Assembly (NCBI GenBank): GCA_022841825.1
Contig: JALHQT010000002.1
Location: 643,276 to 707,275, forward strand
DNA from: Anaerolineae bacterium
Lineage (GTDB): Bacteria; Chloroflexota; Anaerolineae; Aggregatilineales; Phototrophicaceae
DNA length: 64,000 nt
Reading direction: 5' to 3'
Shown here: positions 8,663-16,662 of the stretch, piece after piece
Numbering within the stretch: position 1 is the first letter of the stretch
Layout: the number at the start of each line of letters is the position of its first letter
Notes under the pieces: model-generated
The model's input: the letters and a program-made list of their open reading frames with translations, nothing else
Told to the model about the DNA's origin: nothing
The model's database searches: none
Program-made: the position numbers and the translations under genes

Positions 8663-8773
8663 TCCGTCAGTTGGCAGATGATGAAGCATCAGATGGCGGA
8701 CGAGGGAAGTCTGGAGGTGTTCTTTTTGGAGCGGATGAGTAAAGCTTTGCCCACTGAAATCGATCTTCCTTAA
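8663..8773 (+). pseudogene. Remnant of a further ABM gene (tail only)
   Basis: Just after ABM gene 1, the bases from 8663 match the end of the ABM gene at 13893-14204: the readable peptide VSWQMMKHQMADEGSLEVFFLER aligns with VSWEMMKHKMGDAGDLEVRFLER. The frame then runs to a TAA near 8773. Only about one third of the gene is left. This suggests the ancestral unit carried at least two ABM genes and that a deletion joined their ends. Confidence 0.7.
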
Positions 8774-8827
8774 GTCATTTAGTCGGGAAAGCTCGCGAAG
8801 CCCTCATTGACGGCGCCGCTGATATCT

Positions 8828-11800
8828 TCAAAACTGTTCGCTTTTTTCGAGGATGGATTGGACGGGCAGTGCCGCCAGAAACCCGACTCGCAGGTTTTCC
8901 TCATCCATCGTCGCTGCTAAACGGCGAATGAGCGCGGCGGCTTCGCGATATGCCGCCTGTGCCTTTGCCTGCTCGCCTCGTTCCGCATGGAGTCCGCCCA
9001 GCGCGCCCCAAATCGACCATGCTTCACCGGGCAGGCACATCTCCTGTGCCAGGGCGAGCGCCGCTTCCAAATGAGCAATGGACTGCGCCAGATCGCCATC
9101 CCATTGTGCCAGTACCGCCTGGGAACGATGGAGAATGAGCTGGTAACGCCGATTGTCACCCACGATCTCGCCCAGTCGCCTGACCTCAGCCCGCGCCAGA
9201 TCGCCATCCCCACTGCGCAGGAGCGCTTCCGTCTCGTACCAGCCGACCAAGCCCATTGGCAACAGTGAGTCATCCGTGCGCGCCTGCAATCTCTGCCGGG
9301 CAAACTGGGTCGCCTGCCCCCAATCTCCCGCCAGCGCGTGGAGGGCGCACAATTCACTCAATGCCCAATCCCGAATAACCTCCAGGACATCTTCTTGAGG
9401 AGAGGCAATGATCCCTTCGAGCAGCGTATTCCGAGCCGCTTCCAGAGCCATAAGTCCGCGTTGGACAGTGCCCCAGGTGCATAGTGCCAGTTGACTCATC
9501 ATGCTGAGACCCACCCTCTGGACTTGCTCCAGGGCTTGTCTTGCCAGTTTGACGGCATTGCCATAGTCACCCAGCTCCAGGTGGGTGTACGCCAGTTTCC
9601 ATGAACATTCGGCTTCTCCCCACAGATTTTCTATCTGGCGGCTGAAAGCAACCATTTCCTGCAAGGTAGCCAGGCTCTCCCGCGGCTTGCCTATCAGCAT
9701 TTGAGCGAAACCAACCAGGCGCTGGCTATCCGCCGCCAGGAGCAGGTTGCCAGCGTCCTCATAGAGGCGGCTGGCTTCCACGCCATAGGCATCCACCTTG
9801 TCCCACTTTCGCTGCACGATGTAAATGTACGCAAGAATACTCAGGTGGCGCGCCATCAGTTGGGGGTGTTGAAGGCTGCGGGCAATGCCCAATGCCTGCT
9901 CGGCATGTTGAAGCGCAAGATCCAGCTTCTGGTCCTGCCAGGCGATCATGGCGAGATTCCAACTTGTTTCCGCCATTGCGCGCTGGTCGCCATTCTGTTT
10001 CGCTAATGATCCCGCCCGTTCCAAGAGGACAAGCGCCTTCTGATGGTCTTCCGCGCTTCTACGACCGACCACATGCACCATCGCCAGATGATTTAAGCCC
10101 ATACATTCCATGGCAGGGGCATCAATCTTCTGTGCATAAGCGATCATCGCCTGGTAGATTTCCTGTGCCTTCCCCCATTCATTGATGAGTTCATAGGCGC
10201 GCCCCAATCCGGCATAGAGCGCCTGCCGGTCTGCGCCGGACGCTTCCTGCGGCCAGCCGTCCTGCTCGGCGATGCGCCAGGCGGTCTCGAAATGGAAGAT
10301 TGCCACGCGAACGGCAAAGAGCGCCATCGCTTCCTGCCCGGCGACCAGGGAGTAGCGAAGCGTCTCCGCCACGAGACCCGCATGAAGCGCATGATACGCC
10401 AGGTCAGAAGCCGCTGCCGCCCCCTCCCGCAGCACCCCGAACGCCCGTCGGTGCAGCATCCGCCGCCGGGCAGCACCGGTCCCATCGTAGATGACATCAT
10501 TCACCTTCTGGTGCGAGAAGCTGTAGGTGAGGTCCCGCGTGTGTGTCGATGCGGGACTCGTTTCTATCAGAAGCTGCCGGTTGAGCAGGTCTTCCAGAAC
10601 CGTCACTGCCTGACGTTCATCCATCCCGGTGACCTGGCAGAGATTGTCAAACGAGGCAGCCTGTGCCAAAACGGAGGCGGCAGTCAGGAGTTCAATCGAT
10701 GGCAGCGAAAGCCGGGCGAGCCAGCTCTGAATAATCTCGCGGAAGCCTACCAATAGGCTGGACTGCGCCCGCTGCGCGTCAAACCGCGACACGTCCAGTC
10801 GCCAATCGGTTTGCCGGGCGGCGCTCAACGCGGCTGCACCTGCCTGGGAGGCATTACCCGGCTCATGCCGGATGATGCCATCCTCTGCCAGCACCTTCAA
10901 GGCTTCCGCGATGAAGAGCGGCTGCCCATCCGTTTCCACAAACAGCCAGTCGCTGAATTGGGCAAGCGCTGTTCGCCCGCCAGCGTCATCATGACCCGCT
11001 TCGGGCGAGAGCAGTGCCTGCATCATCTGCCCGGTCTCTGCCTGAGATAGTTTACTCAGCATGATTTGCGTGCCGGAAACCACGCGCTTAAGCTGACTGA
11101 GCCAATTCTGCAGCTCCGGCGACTCGGTGATTGCTTCCTGGCGCAGCGTCAGCAGCACCAGGATCGGTTGTGCTGCTTCCGCCCAGCGCTGCGCTGCGTA
11201 GAGCAGCACATCCCGCGAAGCAGTGTCTGCCCAGTGCCAATCGTCAACCAAAAGCACCAGCGGGCGGCGTGCCGCCAGCGCTTGCCCCAGGCGCGTGATC
11301 GCTTCGAAAAGATGCTGGCGCGCCGTGTTTTCATCCTGGGTCGGTTCGGGCAGGTCGGGATAGCGGTCGCGCAGTTCCGGCAGCAGGCGCGTCAGTTGGG
11401 AGAGCCACAGATCCGAGAGCAAGTCCTCCGGCGCATTTTCGCGTTCAATGCGCTGGCGCAGCAAGTGCGTGAGCGGCTGGTACGGGAGTCCGGCGCTGGT
11501 TTCATACGAGCGCCCGCTCAACACATCCGCCCCCTGAGTCTCCACCCACGCCAGGAAGTGCTGGGCGAGCCGCGTCTTGCCCGTTCCGGCATTGCCCACC
11601 ATCGTGACCGCTTGCAGCGTGCCGCTGCTCATGCGCCGATAGGCTTGGACTAACACCTCATATTCTCCATGGCGACCGACGAAGGGGGTCGTGAGTCGCC
11701 GTAGGAAATCCGTCTGCGCCTGCGTCTTCGGCTGCACCTGCTGGTCGCGGATGCGGGCAGCCAGCGTTTGGGTGGTTGCTTCCGGCTCAATCCCCAGTTC

Positions 11801-12469
11801 TTCCTGCAGCACGCGGCAGCAGGTTTGGTACTGCGCCAACGCTCCGCCGCGGTCGCCCGCGAGTGCCAGCGCTTCCATCAACTGCCGATGCGCCTCTTCG
11901 CGCCACGATTCGAGCGCGAGCTGCCGTCGCGCCAGGCGCTGCGCATTCTGGAAGTCACCGCGTGTCAGACTGAGTGCCGTGAGTTCAAACAGCGCATCCA
12001 GCGCCAGCCCGTGCAGCCGTTCGCGTTCGCTCCGCAGCCAGTCGTCAAGCGGCAGGCTGTCGCAGCTAAAGCCGGGCACGAGATCGCCCTGATAACGCGC
12101 AATGGCTGTAGCGAAGTCCCCCCGCTGCAAAGCCGCCAGAAAGTCAGCCTCATCCAGGCTGTGATCGCTGTCAGGGTTGAACTGGGCGGTCGCGCGGGTG
12201 ATGAGCAGGAACGGGCGCTGTTGTCCATCCTCGTCTCCCAGCAAGCCGCGCAGGCGGTAGAGGGATTGGCGCAGGTTGTGTTTTGCCGTGGCTTCCGGCT
12301 CATCCGGCCAGAACAGCGCGGCGAGTGCATCGCGCCCCTGCGGCTGCCGCTGGGCACGCACGAGATAGATCAGCAGCCCCTGCACCTTGGCGGAGCGAAA
12401 ATTGACGAGCGGCTGATCGCCCAAAAGCACCGCAAACGTACCGAGGAAAGATAACGCCAGATGCGCCAA
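8828..12469 (-). CDS. Giant SARP-family transcriptional activator, copy 2
   Basis: A 1,213-residue paralogue of the protein at 4523-8146 with the same order of parts: winged helix, BTAD, AAA ATPase (GNAGTGKT, VLLVDDWHWAD) and TPR-like tail. The DNA-binding, BTAD and ATPase parts and the last ~140 residues are nearly identical to copy 1. Most of the TPR block, from about residue 797 (after CMGLNHLA) to GWYETEALLRSG, is clearly different in sequence but similar in length. The two proteins should therefore bind the same DNA sites while responding to different partners (inference). Its promoter copies that of copy 1, and it is divergent to the ABM gene at 12665. Confidence 0.9.
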   Translation of the reverse strand: MAHLALSFLGTFAVLLGDQPLVNFRSAKVQGLLIYLVRAQRQPQGRDALAALFWPDEPEATAKHNLRQSLYRLRGLLGDEDGQQRPFLLITRATAQFNPDSDHSLDEADFLAALQRGDFATAIARYQGDLVPGFSCDSLPLDDWLRSERERLHGLALDALFELTALSLTRGDFQNAQRLARRQLALESWREEAHRQLMEALALAGDRGGALAQYQTCCRVLQEELGIEPEATTQTLAARIRDQQVQPKTQAQTDFLRRLTTPFVGRHGEYEVLVQAYRRMSSGTLQAVTMVGNAGTGKTRLAQHFLAWVETQGADVLSGRSYETSAGLPYQPLTHLLRQRIERENAPEDLLSDLWLSQLTRLLPELRDRYPDLPEPTQDENTARQHLFEAITRLGQALAARRPLVLLVDDWHWADTASRDVLLYAAQRWAEAAQPILVLLTLRQEAITESPELQNWLSQLKRVVSGTQIMLSKLSQAETGQMMQALLSPEAGHDDAGGRTALAQFSDWLFVETDGQPLFIAEALKVLAEDGIIRHEPGNASQAGAAALSAARQTDWRLDVSRFDAQRAQSSLLVGFREIIQSWLARLSLPSIELLTAASVLAQAASFDNLCQVTGMDERQAVTVLEDLLNRQLLIETSPASTHTRDLTYSFSHQKVNDVIYDGTGAARRRMLHRRAFGVLREGAAAASDLAYHALHAGLVAETLRYSLVAGQEAMALFAVRVAIFHFETAWRIAEQDGWPQEASGADRQALYAGLGRAYELINEWGKAQEIYQAMIAYAQKIDAPAMECMGLNHLAMVHVVGRRSAEDHQKALVLLERAGSLAKQNGDQRAMAETSWNLAMIAWQDQKLDLALQHAEQALGIARSLQHPQLMARHLSILAYIYIVQRKWDKVDAYGVEASRLYEDAGNLLLAADSQRLVGFAQMLIGKPRESLATLQEMVAFSRQIENLWGEAECSWKLAYTHLELGDYGNAVKLARQALEQVQRVGLSMMSQLALCTWGTVQRGLMALEAARNTLLEGIIASPQEDVLEVIRDWALSELCALHALAGDWGQATQFARQRLQARTDDSLLPMGLVGWYETEALLRSGDGDLARAEVRRLGEIVGDNRRYQLILHRSQAVLAQWDGDLAQSIAHLEAALALAQEMCLPGEAWSIWGALGGLHAERGEQAKAQAAYREAAALIRRLAATMDEENLRVGFLAALPVQSILEKSEQF

Positions 12470-12517
12470 GAGTAATTTAATCCAGTATGAAGAGAGACAT
12501 CAATATAAACAGCGCGG

Positions 12518-12565
12518 AGTATAGCGCGTTCCCTTACCCCCACAACTTCTTACGATTTCCCTTAC
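12518..12565 (-). promoter_or_regulatory. Promoter of SARP copy 2 with three GTAAG repeats
   Basis: TATACT (12518-12523, minus strand) with a 7-bp gap to GTAAGGG (12531-12537), then GTAAGAA (12547-12553) and GTAAGGG (12559-12565). Spacing is the same as at SARP copy 1, so both regulators should share transcriptional control. Confidence 0.5.
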
Positions 12566-12583
12566 TCACTCTGTCAATCGGTG

Positions 12584-12615
12584 GTGACGAACTGGTGACG
12601 CTGGTTTGATAGTCT
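12584..12615 (+). promoter_or_regulatory. SARP-box-like promoter of ABM gene 2
   Basis: Direct heptamers GTGACGA (12584-12590) and GTGACGC (12595-12601), 11 bp apart, with TAGTCT 8 bp further on. This is nearly identical to the elements at 8281 and 13001. The core GTGACGAACTGGTGACGC is the candidate binding site of the flanking SARP proteins. Confidence 0.6.
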
Positions 12616-12664
12616 GTGGTTGTTCGCTTTTGATGCTCCATACACGGAATTAAGGGGAGTTGTG

Positions 12665-12958
12665 ATGACGTACACGTTGATTGGTCGCCATGAAGTGAAG
12701 GACTATGACACCTGGAAGCAAATGTTCGATGGGAGCGCCGAGTTCGTGAAGAGCGCGGGCGTCATCGCCAGCAAAGTCCATCGCGACCTGGATAATCCGA
12801 ACATGGTCACGGTTCAACACCAGTTCGCGGATGCGGGCAAAGCCGAAGCGTTTTTCGCTCGTCTCAATAGTGACGAGTTTCGAAAGGGTCCTCCTGTCAC
12901 AAAAGGGGGCGCGATTCTGGAAACGATGGTGGCGATGGTCATGCTGGATGTTGAATAG
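12665..12958 (+). CDS. ABM-fold small protein 2
   Basis: A 97-residue protein very close to ABM gene 1 (MTYTLIGRHEVKDYDTWKQM, SKVHRDLDNPNMVTVQHQF). I start it at the ATG at 12665 because an AAGGGGAG ribosome site lies just upstream and the paralogues start at the same point; the open frame reaches back to 12620, into the promoter. Differences from copy 1 cluster in the C-terminal third (EFRKGPPVTKGGAILETMVAMVM). It is divergent to SARP copy 2. Function as for the ABM-like family: small dimeric barrel, substrate unknown. Confidence 0.8.
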   Translation: MTYTLIGRHEVKDYDTWKQMFDGSAEFVKSAGVIASKVHRDLDNPNMVTVQHQFADAGKAEAFFARLNSDEFRKGPPVTKGGAILETMVAMVMLDVE

Positions 12959-13000
12959 CGGCTGAAACGCAACAGGGCGGCGCGCACCCGTCCATCAGTG

Positions 13001-13032
13001 GTGACGAACTGGTGACGCTGGTTTGATAGTCT
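13001..13032 (+). promoter_or_regulatory. SARP-box-like promoter of ABM gene 3
   Basis: Heptamers GTGACGA (13001-13007) and GTGACGC (13012-13018), 11 bp apart; TAGTCT starts at 13027, 8 bp after the second. The similarity to the other two copies continues to the ribosome site. Here no SARP gene lies divergently, so the element was copied with the ABM gene alone. Confidence 0.6.
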
Positions 13033-13080
13033 GTGGTTGTTCGCTTTTGATGATCCATACACGAAATAAGGAGAACTGAG

Positions 13081-13389
13081 ATGACGTACAGTTTGATCCA
13101 GCGCGTTCAGGTGAAGAACTTCGATACCTGGCTGAACCCCGATCTCGAGGGATTCGCACAAATGATGAGAGGACAGGGCGTGATAGCCGTCAGCCTTCAT
13201 CGCGGACTGGAAGACCGGAATTCGCTCGCCATTCGCGTCCAATTCGCCGATGAGGCCACGCTGCACGCGTTTGTTGCCTGGTACAAAGTCATGATAGTGG
13301 AATGGCCCAAGCAGTTTCCCGGCGCCGAGCAGCAAGCCCTGGAGTGGTTTCTTAGCGAGGATGTGGACAGTCATACCATGACGCTCTGA
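13081..13389 (+). CDS. ABM-fold small protein 3
   Basis: A 102-residue relative of ABM proteins 1 and 2 that keeps the start (MTYSLIQRVQVKNFDTWLNP) and the VSLHRGLEDRNSLAIRVQF strand but has diverged widely in the second half (VAWYKVMIVEWPKQFPGAEQ). The ribosome site AAGGAG is 8 bp before the ATG. The promoter is almost the same as that of gene 2, while the protein is far less similar, so the promoter has been conserved or homogenised while the coding part evolved. Function unknown. Confidence 0.75.
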   Translation: MTYSLIQRVQVKNFDTWLNPDLEGFAQMMRGQGVIAVSLHRGLEDRNSLAIRVQFADEATLHAFVAWYKVMIVEWPKQFPGAEQQALEWFLSEDVDSHTMTL

Positions 13390-13427
13390 CCTGTTGGTCA
13401 TCACCTGCTGTGACAAGCGCGCCATTT

Positions 13428-13467
13428 AGCCCCCTCAGACATGGTTCTGCCCCTGCTGAGGGGGGCT
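13428..13467. repeat. Hairpin with C/G-run arms after ABM gene 3
   Basis: AGCCCCCTCAG (13428-13438) pairs with CTGAGGGGGGCT (13456-13467) with one extra G; the loop is 17 bases. There is no T run, so it is not a standard intrinsic terminator. It resembles the C/G-run palindromes at 21581 and 57719. Confidence 0.5.
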
Positions 13468-13575
13468 TCGCCGCCGACCAGTGCTGCTCTGCATGAGCCG
13501 CATCTCCAGAGTACTTTGAAGTGAGTGACCTGCGTTACACTGCTCTCCCGTTCAAAGCCATCAGGAGATGCAAAA

Positions 13576-13857
13576 ATGATCACGCTTTTTGGTTTCATTA
13601 CGCTCACGGAAGTTGAAACCTTCCTCATCCATGCCAAAGCATCAGCAACGAAAGAGCATTTTGAGGAAAGGGGTATCGTAGAACAGAGGATCTATCGTAT
13701 GGTTGGTGAAAATCGAGTCGCTATTGTCAATACGTACAATACGCTGGAAGCCGCTCAACGGCACAAGGCGATACTGGAATCACCCGAGATTGAGGCGATT
13801 ATGAAACCCTTTGGCTTCCAATTTCCGATGAACTTATGGATAGCTGAATTCGCATAG
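13576..13857 (+). CDS. ABM-like small protein 4
   Basis: A 93-residue protein beginning MITLFGFITLTEVETFLIHA. It keeps the overall strand-helix-strand layout (IVEQRIYRMVGENRVAIVN, then a helix with HKAILESPEIEAIM) seen in ABM-type barrels but is only distantly related to genes 1-3. The ATG at 13576 has an AGGAG site 9 bp upstream; an ATG at 13525 in the same frame lacks one. The base composition is more AT-rich than its neighbours, suggesting separate origin. It lacks the SARP-box promoter. No catalytic residue can be assigned. Confidence 0.65.
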   Translation: MITLFGFITLTEVETFLIHAKASATKEHFEERGIVEQRIYRMVGENRVAIVNTYNTLEAAQRHKAILESPEIEAIMKPFGFQFPMNLWIAEFA

Positions 13858-13892
13858 TGTGAGGCAGTCATCCTCTTCACAGACGGGTCGCA

Positions 13893-14204
13893 GTGATGAT
13901 TTATCTATTGATGCGGCATCGCGTCGCGGATTATGCGCGGTGGAAAGAAGCATTCGACAGTCACCTCGCCGAGCGGCAGGCGGGTGGCGCAGCAGCCGAA
14001 GTCTATGTCCTGCGCAATCTGGATGAGCCAACGGAGGTGATTGTGCTGCTGAGCTGGCGCGACCTGGCGCAGGCACGGCTGTTCATACAATCCGTCAGTT
14101 GGGAGATGATGAAGCATAAGATGGGGGACGCGGGAGATTTAGAGGTACGTTTTTTGGAGCGTGCGGTGGAACACACTCAAGGCTATCCTGGAACACCGCG
14201 CTAA
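13893..14204 (+). CDS. ABM-fold small protein 5
   Basis: A 103-residue protein (MMIYLLMRHRVADYARWKEAF) with the family pattern R-H-x-V-x-D-Y-x-x-W-K, then VYVLRNLDEPTEVIVLLSW and DLAQARLFIQS. This is the classic form of the 'cyclase'/ABM-like family. A truncated copy of its 3-prime end lies at 8663-8773. It starts 35 bp after gene 4, so the two may be cotranscribed. The next gene is convergent, with 10 bp between stops. Function unknown. Confidence 0.75.
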   Translation: MMIYLLMRHRVADYARWKEAFDSHLAERQAGGAAAEVYVLRNLDEPTEVIVLLSWRDLAQARLFIQSVSWEMMKHKMGDAGDLEVRFLERAVEHTQGYPGTPR

Positions 14205-14214
14205 CCCTGCCCAA

Positions 14215-15126
14215 TTACGCGCGCCCGCGCAGCCCCTTCCACAGCCCACGCATCGCGGGGGCGAGATTGCCTCGCCGAGTTTCGCGGATCAGCAGGCGCA
14301 CTGCCAGAATCGGCGAGCCGACCAGGAAGAACGCCAGCTTCTGCGCGGGAGATGCGTGCCGCCGCAAAAACGTTAGCCAGTGACGCATTTTGTTGGCGGC
14401 GTATTTTTCCGAGTAACCGCCGCCGATGCCAGTGTAACTGGGCTTGGTATCGTGAAAGACGACCGCCTGCGGGCTGTACCAGCCCGTGTAACCCGCGCGG
14501 CGTGCGCGCAGACCAAAGTCGAGGTCTTCAGGTCCATAGGGGCTGAAAATCGGGTCAAAACCGCCCAACTCGCGAAATACCTCCGTGCGTACGAGCATAC
14601 AGCCGCCGCTCGCAATACACTGCCCCGGCTGGTCATACTGCCCGTGGTCAACCTCACCATGCCCGACGTGCATCGTGTCGCCAATCCAGAAGCGCACCCG
14701 GCAGCCACCCGCGCCATACAGCCGATCTCGCTGGTCATAATCTCGGATCTTCCCGGTGGTCTGCGCCACGGTCGGGTGCACGGTGAACGGCGCAAGCAGC
14801 GGCTCAAGAAAGCCCGGCTCAACGGTCATATCGTTATCCAGAAACAGCAGATAATCGGGTGCAAGACGTTCGAGCACCAGTGCCACCGCCGCGTTGCGCC
14901 CGCCTGCCACGCCCAGGTTTTCCGTGCTGAAATGGGTCATGACCTCAGGGAACGCCGCGCGCACCGCCGCCACGGTGTCATCTGCCGAGCCGTTATCCCA
15001 CAGTAGGATATGCACATGCGGATAGCTGATCGCCTGAAAACTTTCCAGACAGCGGAGCGTTTTATCCCGCTGATTGTACGTCAGCAGGATGACCGCGACC
15101 TGGGGAAGCAGCGCTTTATCAGACAT
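14215..15126 (-). CDS. Glycosyltransferase family 2
   Basis: 303 residues with a GT-A fold: VAVILLTYNQRDKTLRCLES at the N-terminus, nucleotide-binding LLWDNGSADDT (41-51), the LDNDM metal-binding DxD at 96-100, and GPEDLDFGLRARRAGY near 198 with the likely catalytic ED. The C-terminal amphipathic region (LAFFLVGSPILAVRLLIRE) may dock to the membrane. It resembles rhamnosyl- or other GT2 enzymes that elongate lipid-linked O-antigen-type chains on the cytoplasmic face. It lies 9 bp after the stop of the flippase on the same strand and forms an operon with it and a GT4. Confidence 0.88.
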   Translation of the reverse strand: MSDKALLPQVAVILLTYNQRDKTLRCLESFQAISYPHVHILLWDNGSADDTVAAVRAAFPEVMTHFSTENLGVAGGRNAAVALVLERLAPDYLLFLDNDMTVEPGFLEPLLAPFTVHPTVAQTTGKIRDYDQRDRLYGAGGCRVRFWIGDTMHVGHGEVDHGQYDQPGQCIASGGCMLVRTEVFRELGGFDPIFSPYGPEDLDFGLRARRAGYTGWYSPQAVVFHDTKPSYTGIGGGYSEKYAANKMRHWLTFLRRHASPAQKLAFFLVGSPILAVRLLIRETRRGNLAPAMRGLWKGLRGRA

Positions 15127-15135
15127 AGATCACAC

Positions 15136-16662
15136 TCACGGGACTAACGGTTTGCGTTGGACAAATGGCAGACGGCGCAGCAGCCCCTCCGCCTGGGGCA
15201 GCACCTGAAACAAAGTGTCGATCAAGCCCATGTGCAGCAGCCGATTCATCCACCACACCAGCAGCCCGGTGAGGAGCGCCGCGCTGCCCGCAGCAAGAAA
15301 CAACCGCATCAGCCCGACTGCCGCCTGATCGACTACAAGCGCGACCGCGCCGCCTGCGACGGACGCCAGCCCGATTCCCAGCAGCGGCAGCAGCACGCCG
15401 TCAAAGGCGCGCGGGGCGAGACGGACGATAAAATAGACCGAGAAAAAGAACGAGACCCCCGTCGCCACGACCCACGATAACGCGACGCCGACCAAGCCAA
15501 ACTGCACCGCAAAGGCGTACACCAGGATGATGAGCATGGCGGATTGGATCAGCTCCAGCACCATGACTTTCTGTGGCTGTCCCGCGCCCTTGATCATCGG
15601 GACGGCGGTCTCGCCGAGCAAGCCGAGCAGACCGACGACCGACAGCACGCGAATGACGTCCACCGTGCCCGCCCAGCGCGCGCCCAGCACTTCTGAGACC
15701 AGCGTTGGGGCGAGTACGATGGTGAGCGCGTAAACGGGCGTCAGCAGTGCCGCCAGCCCGATCAGCAGCCTGCCGAAGACGAACCCCATGCGCGCGCGGT
15801 CGTTCTGCAGGCGGGCATAAATGGGAAACGCCACGCTGCCGATCACGCCGCTGATGATCTCATTGGGCAAAAACGCCAGCTTGACCGCCAGATAATACAA
15901 ACCCAGCCCCTCCACGCCGATCTGGCGCGAGATGACGACTGGCAGCAGCGAGCCGCCTGCCACCACGATTAGACCAGTGACCAGCACCCACCGCCCATAG
16001 TTGATCAGCGGGCGGGCGGCTGCCCAATCCCAGCGCAGGCGCGGACGGTAGGGTGCGATCAGATACGACATCGTCGTGTAGATTGCCGCGCCTGCCAGCA
16101 CGCCGATCACCAGCGCCCAGACACCCAGCGTCGGTGCCAGCGCAATCGAAAGCACCGTCTCCGTCAGGATCGCGGCGCTGCGGAGCGTGGCAAGCGAGCG
16201 AAATTGCAGCCGCCGCGTCAGCTCGACCACCCGGATGCTGGCGACCGACTCGATCAGCGGGTAGAAGGCGAGCGCGCGGATCACGGGCGTGGCGGCGGGC
16301 GCGTCGAAGAGCAGCGCGATCAGCGGTGCGCCGATCAAGACCAGCAGCCCGATCAACACGCCGCGCAGGCATTCGGTCGTCCAGGCAATATCGTAATGAC
16401 GCGGCTCGGCATCGCGATACTGCACCAGCGCCGGAGTCATGCCCACATCGGTCAGCAGCAACATCGTCTGCGTGACGACTAAACCGGTCGCCAGCAGCCC
16501 GAAATCATCCGGCAGCAGCAGGTTTGCCAGCACGAGCAGGCGTATCGTCGAGACACCTTTGTTGAACGCCAGCTCGATGCCCTTCCAGAGAAAGGCGGAA
16601 CCTGCCGTACGCCCCAGCTTTTCCCTCCCAGCAGCGGGTGTCTGCGCGTGATCATCGGTCAT
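15136..16662 (-). CDS. Oligosaccharide flippase (Wzx/MOP family)
   Basis: A 508-residue multi-pass protein with about 12-14 helices. The start (SAFLWKGIELAFNKGVSTIRLLVLANLLLPDDFGLLATG) is characteristic of the polysaccharide-transport branch of the MOP superfamily, which moves undecaprenyl-linked glycans across the membrane. I start at the ATG at 16662, which overlaps the end of the GT4 gene by 11 bp; the longer frame to 16875 would lie inside that gene. Position between two glycosyltransferases supports a role in exporting the glycan made here. Confidence 0.88.
   Translation of the reverse strand: MTDDHAQTPAAGREKLGRTAGSAFLWKGIELAFNKGVSTIRLLVLANLLLPDDFGLLATGLVVTQTMLLLTDVGMTPALVQYRDAEPRHYDIAWTTECLRGVLIGLLVLIGAPLIALLFDAPAATPVIRALAFYPLIESVASIRVVELTRRLQFRSLATLRSAAILTETVLSIALAPTLGVWALVIGVLAGAAIYTTMSYLIAPYRPRLRWDWAAARPLINYGRWVLVTGLIVVAGGSLLPVVISRQIGVEGLGLYYLAVKLAFLPNEIISGVIGSVAFPIYARLQNDRARMGFVFGRLLIGLAALLTPVYALTIVLAPTLVSEVLGARWAGTVDVIRVLSVVGLLGLLGETAVPMIKGAGQPQKVMVLELIQSAMLIILVYAFAVQFGLVGVALSWVVATGVSFFFSVYFIVRLAPRAFDGVLLPLLGIGLASVAGGAVALVVDQAAVGLMRLFLAAGSAALLTGLLVWWMNRLLHMGLIDTLFQVLPQAEGLLRRLPFVQRKPLVP

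Larger units (their letters stand above)
8830..12958. repeat. Tandem duplication unit B (SARP gene + divergent promoters + ABM gene)
   Basis: Second copy of the unit at 4525-8654, in direct orientation and separated from it by ~175 bp that hold the ABM remnant. A third copy of just the ABM promoter and gene follows at 13001-13389. Confidence 0.85.

Noticed and set aside
12620-12664. Extended N-terminus of ABM gene 2
   Set aside because: The extra codons fall in the promoter that is repeated upstream of genes 1 and 3; ribosome site and paralogues support 12665.
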